From Cohnella rhizosphaerae (lineage in GTDB: Bacteria > Bacillota > Bacilli > Paenibacillales > Paenibacillaceae): 64,000 bases of DNA. A program made the position numbers and the translations under genes. A model generated the notes under the pieces. That model was not told where the DNA came from, searched no databases, and worked only from the letters and a program-made list of their open reading frames with translations. Below, one piece after another: positions 61,190 to 64,000 of this stretch. How positions within the stretch are numbered: the stretch's first letter is position 1; every line of letters begins with the position of its first letter. The stretch lies in NCBI RefSeq assembly GCF_029525575.1, contig NZ_JAPDIA010000003.1, positions 2,286,214-2,350,213 on the forward strand. The letters run 5' to 3'.

Positions 61190-61931
61190 ATGACGCAGTC
61201 CGTACTGACCGAAGACGAAGTCGCGTTTTATCGCACCGAAGGCTATTATTTGCACAAGAAGCCGTTGTTTTCCCCTGCACGCTTGGCGGAGCTGACGGCG
61301 ATCTTCGAGGATCAGCTCGCGCAAAAAAGGCGCCAAGCTGTCCGACGAGCTGGACACGCCGCATTTTCGCGACGAGCGTCTGCTCTCGTTTTTGCTGAGC
61401 GACGAAGTGCTGGATTTGATCGAGCCGATCATCGGACCGAATATCGGGCTGTGGTCGAGCCACTTTATTTGCAAGGACCCGTATGTAGGCCGGGCTACGC
61501 CTTGGCACGAGGACTCCGCGTACTGGAACGGACGGCTCAGCTCCTTCGACAAGATCGTGACCGTATGGCTCGCGATCGACAGGAGCAACCGGGAAAACGG
61601 CTGCATGCGCGTCATTCCCGGCACTCACCGGGGCGGTTTTTCCGAATATGAGGATATCGATACCGAACGCAATGTTTTCCCGACGCAAATCAAGGGCGAA
61701 TTGGACGAAAACAAAGCCGTCTATTTCGAGCTCGAGCCGGGCGAGTGTTCGCTCCACGATTCGCGCATCATCCACGGCGCCGCGCCCAATACGAGTCCGT
61801 ACAGACGCTGCGGCTATACGATGCGTTACTTTTCTACCGAAGCCCGCGTCATTCCGGAGCGCAATCCGGGCTTCAAGATCTGGCTCGCCCGCGGCAAGGA
61901 TATCGCCGGCAGTCCGTTCGTCAACGCATAA
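61190..61931 (+). CDS. Phytanoyl-CoA dioxygenase (PhyH) family, Fe(II)/2-oxoglutarate oxygenase (one frameshift)
   Basis: About 246 residues repaired; ATG after CGAGGAGGCATCCGCGC. Iron-ligand motif HxD in TPWHEDSAYW; the distal His in LHDSRIIHGAAPNTSP and the 2-oxoglutarate Arg in the following RRCGYTMRY. VTVWLAIDRSNRENGCMRVIPGTH is a family signature. The frame breaks at an A6 run (61323-61328), repaired to QLAQKGAKLSDELDTPHF. Such enzymes hydroxylate small organic substrates; this one is not assignable further. An AraC regulator follows 57 bp downstream on the same strand. A TATAAT box lies at 61146-61151. Confidence 0.87.
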
Positions 61932-61988
61932 GGCAGGCGTCGCGCCGCATCCGAACGGCCGACGCGGAGGAAACGGAGGCGCCCGAAC

Positions 61989-62870
61989 ATGACCGTCCAT
62001 CCAACCCGCGAGCCGGATCGGCTTACGAATCGCGATTATATGCACCGGGCGCTTCCGTTTCGGCTGTACTTGAACGAGCTGACGGGAGACGTCGACGTAC
62101 ATTGGCATGAGTTTTTCGAGCTGGGATTCGTTATCTCCGGCACGGGCGAGCACGTGCTGAACGGCCGGTCCGCCCCGCTGCGGCCCGGCACGCTGTTTTT
62201 GCTGACGCCGGCCGATTTTCACGCGCTGAACACGCCTTCCGGTCCGCCTTGCGTCCACTACAATCTCATCTTTTCCGACGAGGCGCTGCGGGACGAGCTT
62301 CGCGCGTTGCTGTTCGTTGCCCGCACGGACAGCCTCGTCGTTCAATTCGAAGAAGAAGCGGAGATCGCGCGAATACGCGCGGAGTTCGAACGCATCGAAG
62401 CCGAGCTCCGCCAGGAGCGGCGTCCCGGCGCGAGCTTGGTCGTCCAAGGGACGATCGAACGGATTCTGATCGAGCTGATCCGGCGCATTCCGGCAGCGCC
62501 TGCTGCGCGGCCTGCTTCGGAATCCGCCGTGGACGATGCCGTCAGACAGGCAGCCGCGTACGTGCAGATTCATTTCCGCGAGCCGCTTACGCTCGAGGCG
62601 ACCGCCGCGCAAGCCCATCTGTCCCCCAACTATTTCAGCCGCCGCTTCAGGGAGCTGACGGGCATGACCTATCAGCGCTTCCTGCAGGATCTGCGGCTTC
62701 AGTTCGCCGGCTCCCTGCTCAAGGTGTCGCGGCTGCCCGTCACCGAGATCTGCTACGCTTCCGGCTTCAACACGCTGCCCCATTTCGAGCGGGCATTCAA
62801 GGCCGCCTTCGGCCATTCTCCCAGATCCTATCGAAAAACCGCCGAATACGGATGCGACCGAATCCAATAG
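61989..62870 (+). CDS. AraC-family regulator with cupin domain
   Basis: 293 residues, intact. ATG 57 bp after the PhyH gene, with GGAGGAAACGGAGG upstream. Cupin sensor: DVHWHEFFELGFVISGTGEHVLNG, PLRPGTLFLLTPADFH. Linker, then double HTH: LTLEATAAQAHLSPNYFSRRFRELTGMTYQRFLQDLRLQFAGSLL ... VTEICYASGFNTLPHFERAFKAAFGHSPRSYRK. Probably co-transcribed with, and a regulator of, the PhyH oxygenase or a pathway around it. Confidence 0.92.
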   Translation: MTVHPTREPDRLTNRDYMHRALPFRLYLNELTGDVDVHWHEFFELGFVISGTGEHVLNGRSAPLRPGTLFLLTPADFHALNTPSGPPCVHYNLIFSDEALRDELRALLFVARTDSLVVQFEEEAEIARIRAEFERIEAELRQERRPGASLVVQGTIERILIELIRRIPAAPAARPASESAVDDAVRQAAAYVQIHFREPLTLEATAAQAHLSPNYFSRRFRELTGMTYQRFLQDLRLQFAGSLLKVSRLPVTEICYASGFNTLPHFERAFKAAFGHSPRSYRKTAEYGCDRIQ

Positions 62871-62997
62871 CGCACAGAAGGCAAAACCATTTTGCGGGCT
62901 TAAAACGGCTTCTGCGCAACAGAATCGTGCCAGCCGACTTGTAAGTTTGGCGGAATGCGGCAATAATGGAGTATCGTTAAAAATTAGGAGTGGTCGT

Positions 62998-63345
62998 TTG
63001 AAAAAGCAAAAGCCGATGTCGATGGAAGAATTGTTGAAGGATCTGCAAGGCCAGCGTACGTTCCAGGAGGATCCGAATCATGTCTCGCTGGATAAACTGT
63101 TCAACGAAGCGTTCATGAGCAAGTACACGAACTTCGATTCGTTCCTCGCATTTCTTGAGAAGGGCAACTTCCAGGTATACTCCCACGAGGATATCAAAAA
63201 TCTTCATGAAGAGCTGTGGGAGCGGCACGTGGCCAGAGAGACCCGATTCGCCGACTGGAAGTCGATGCTCGATACGGCGAACGCCGAGTACGCAGGCAAA
63301 AAAAGCGTAACGCAACCGGCTTGTGGCCCAGCGGAGTTCCCCTGA
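62998..63345 (+). CDS. Small hypothetical protein
   Basis: 115 residues. I place the start at TTG 62998 because TTAGGAGTGG lies just upstream; the open frame continues 5' without a ribosome site. MSMEELLKDLQGQRTFQEDPNHVSLDKLFNEAFMSKYTNF is mostly helical and charged, with no signal peptide, membrane segment or Cys motif. I do not recognise the family. It is a single-gene unit with a terminator downstream. Confidence 0.72.
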   Translation: MKKQKPMSMEELLKDLQGQRTFQEDPNHVSLDKLFNEAFMSKYTNFDSFLAFLEKGNFQVYSHEDIKNLHEELWERHVARETRFADWKSMLDTANAEYAGKKSVTQPACGPAEFP

Positions 63346-63481
63346 GCGCTTTCCCGTCAAGCGGGAACTCCTGATCGATTCTATCTCATACTTCGTTCTA
63401 TCTCTTCCATAATTCGAATCTGACGAAAGCGGCGAATACGCTATCGTTTTTCGCATTTTCAAAAGCTTGCGTCCGGCATCG

Positions 63482-63519
63482 AACGCCCCTCGCTCGGAGA
63501 TACGCGAGGGGCGTTTTTT
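63482..63519 (+). terminator. Intrinsic terminator after the small hypothetical gene
   Basis: Perfect 12-bp stem AACGCCCCTCGC (63482-63493) with 63504-63515, 10-nt loop, followed by TTTT. It is 137 nt after the stop codon. Confidence 0.85.
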
Positions 63520-63748
63520 GCGCTTTCATCACGAAAACGTATAAAGACGCAAAAAAAGATTTGTCTCGAAATAGCTTCGGCTATTATGATGGACATAGGT
63601 CGTTTGCATCAGCTTCAGATGCATATGGTATAAATGTCACCGCTTGGCAGCTGAACTCGTTACGATGGTACTTTAATTATTGGCAGCTCCCGCGGCACGC
63701 CTTCAAGGGACGCCCGGGCGCACCGGCCAAACAGACAGGATGATCATC

Positions 63749-64000
63749 ATGAAGCTTCAGCCGCTGCGTTATTTCCGCAATCTGTCGACGACGCTCTTTT
63801 TGCGCCTCATGGCGGGGTTTTTGTGTATCATTATTCTCCTCGTGTCTTTGACCGCGTATGCGCTTTCCGTATCCAAGAGCAATGTTCGGCACGAGATCGT
63901 GAAGTACAACACGCTCATGCTCGACAGCACGATGGAGAACTACGAAAAGCATTTTAATATCATCCGCCAGCAGATGTACCTCTTTTTGTTCAGCGATCGC
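63749..64000 (+). CDS. N-terminal part of a membrane-bound sensor/regulator (AraC- or kinase-type), cut by the window edge
   Basis: 84 codons visible from ATG 63749 (alternative ATG 63740), open to the right edge. A basic stretch (KLQPLRYFRNLSTTLFLRL) is followed by one membrane helix (MAGFLCIIILLVSLTAYAL) and the start of an extracytoplasmic helical domain (SNVRHEIVKYNTLMLDSTMENYEKHFNIIRQQMY). This is the usual start of Paenibacillus one-component AraC regulators with a dCache sensor, and of YesM-type kinases. The output domain is outside the window, so the two cannot be separated. Confidence 0.75.
   Translation, partial: MKLQPLRYFRNLSTTLFLRLMAGFLCIIILLVSLTAYALSVSKSNVRHEIVKYNTLMLDSTMENYEKHFNIIRQQMYLFLFSDR

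Noticed and set aside
63561-63743. 60-residue frame before the last gene
   Set aside because: It has no ribosome site, contains a small AATAGC-TTCG-GCTATT hairpin and a possible promoter, and overlaps the next gene start.

Overview
This is a high-GC window that looks like the Paenibacillaceae (Paenibacillus or Cohnella type). The evidence is strong GGAGG-type ribosome sites with GTG and TTG starts, three S-layer-homology (SLH) surface proteins, an mdx-like maltodextrin operon in Bacillus order, lipoprotein-type ABC binding proteins, and a partial membrane sensor at the right edge. No rRNA, tRNA, CRISPR array, transposase or phage gene was seen.

Left part (1-12.3 kb): end of an NlpC/P60 hydrolase; a maltodextrin operon (LacI regulator, GH13 amylase, binding lipoprotein, two permeases) behind a promoter with a perfect 16-bp operator; then, on the minus strand, a chemotaxis receptor followed by a single-module NRPS (half condensation domain, adenylation, carrier, thioester reductase) that should release an amino aldehyde or alcohol.

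Middle (12.3-39.8 kb): a 7TM histidine kinase with a receiver-BTAD response regulator, then one giant gene (about 4,670 codons once frameshifts are repaired). It carries three SLH domains, a beta-rich stalk, about 24 copies of a ~92-residue beta domain, and a ~1,900-residue alpha-helical solenoid of ~75-residue units that I do not recognise. Next come an AraC/GH4 pair, a VOC protein, an RclA-like flavoprotein, a small zinc-ribbon membrane protein, a methyltransferase, a helical hypothetical protein and a divergent MFS/TetR pair.

Right part (39.8-64 kb): a tandem duplication. Each unit is a 51-bp minisatellite, a perfect terminator, a minus-strand FG-GAP/Calx-beta/EF-loop/SLH surface protein, and the start of an ABC binding-protein gene. 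The left unit has only a relic of that gene; the right unit leads into the complete operon (binding protein, two permeases, ATPase, DeoR regulator, phosphodiesterase). The two surface proteins differ in 621-bp internal repeat number (five and two). Beyond lie an FMN reductase, a heme-monooxygenase-like gene followed by a five-copy 83-bp structured repeat array, a DHA2 efflux pump with divergent TetR, a PhyH dioxygenase with an AraC regulator, a small hypothetical protein and the partial sensor.

A dominant technical feature is about 30 single-base frameshifts, nearly all in homopolymers of five or more and most repaired by removing one base (G6, C6 or T6 to 5). They hit conserved genes whose frames resume with full family length, so systematic homopolymer error is likelier than mass gene decay. 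Such genes are given here as one CDS over the repaired span.
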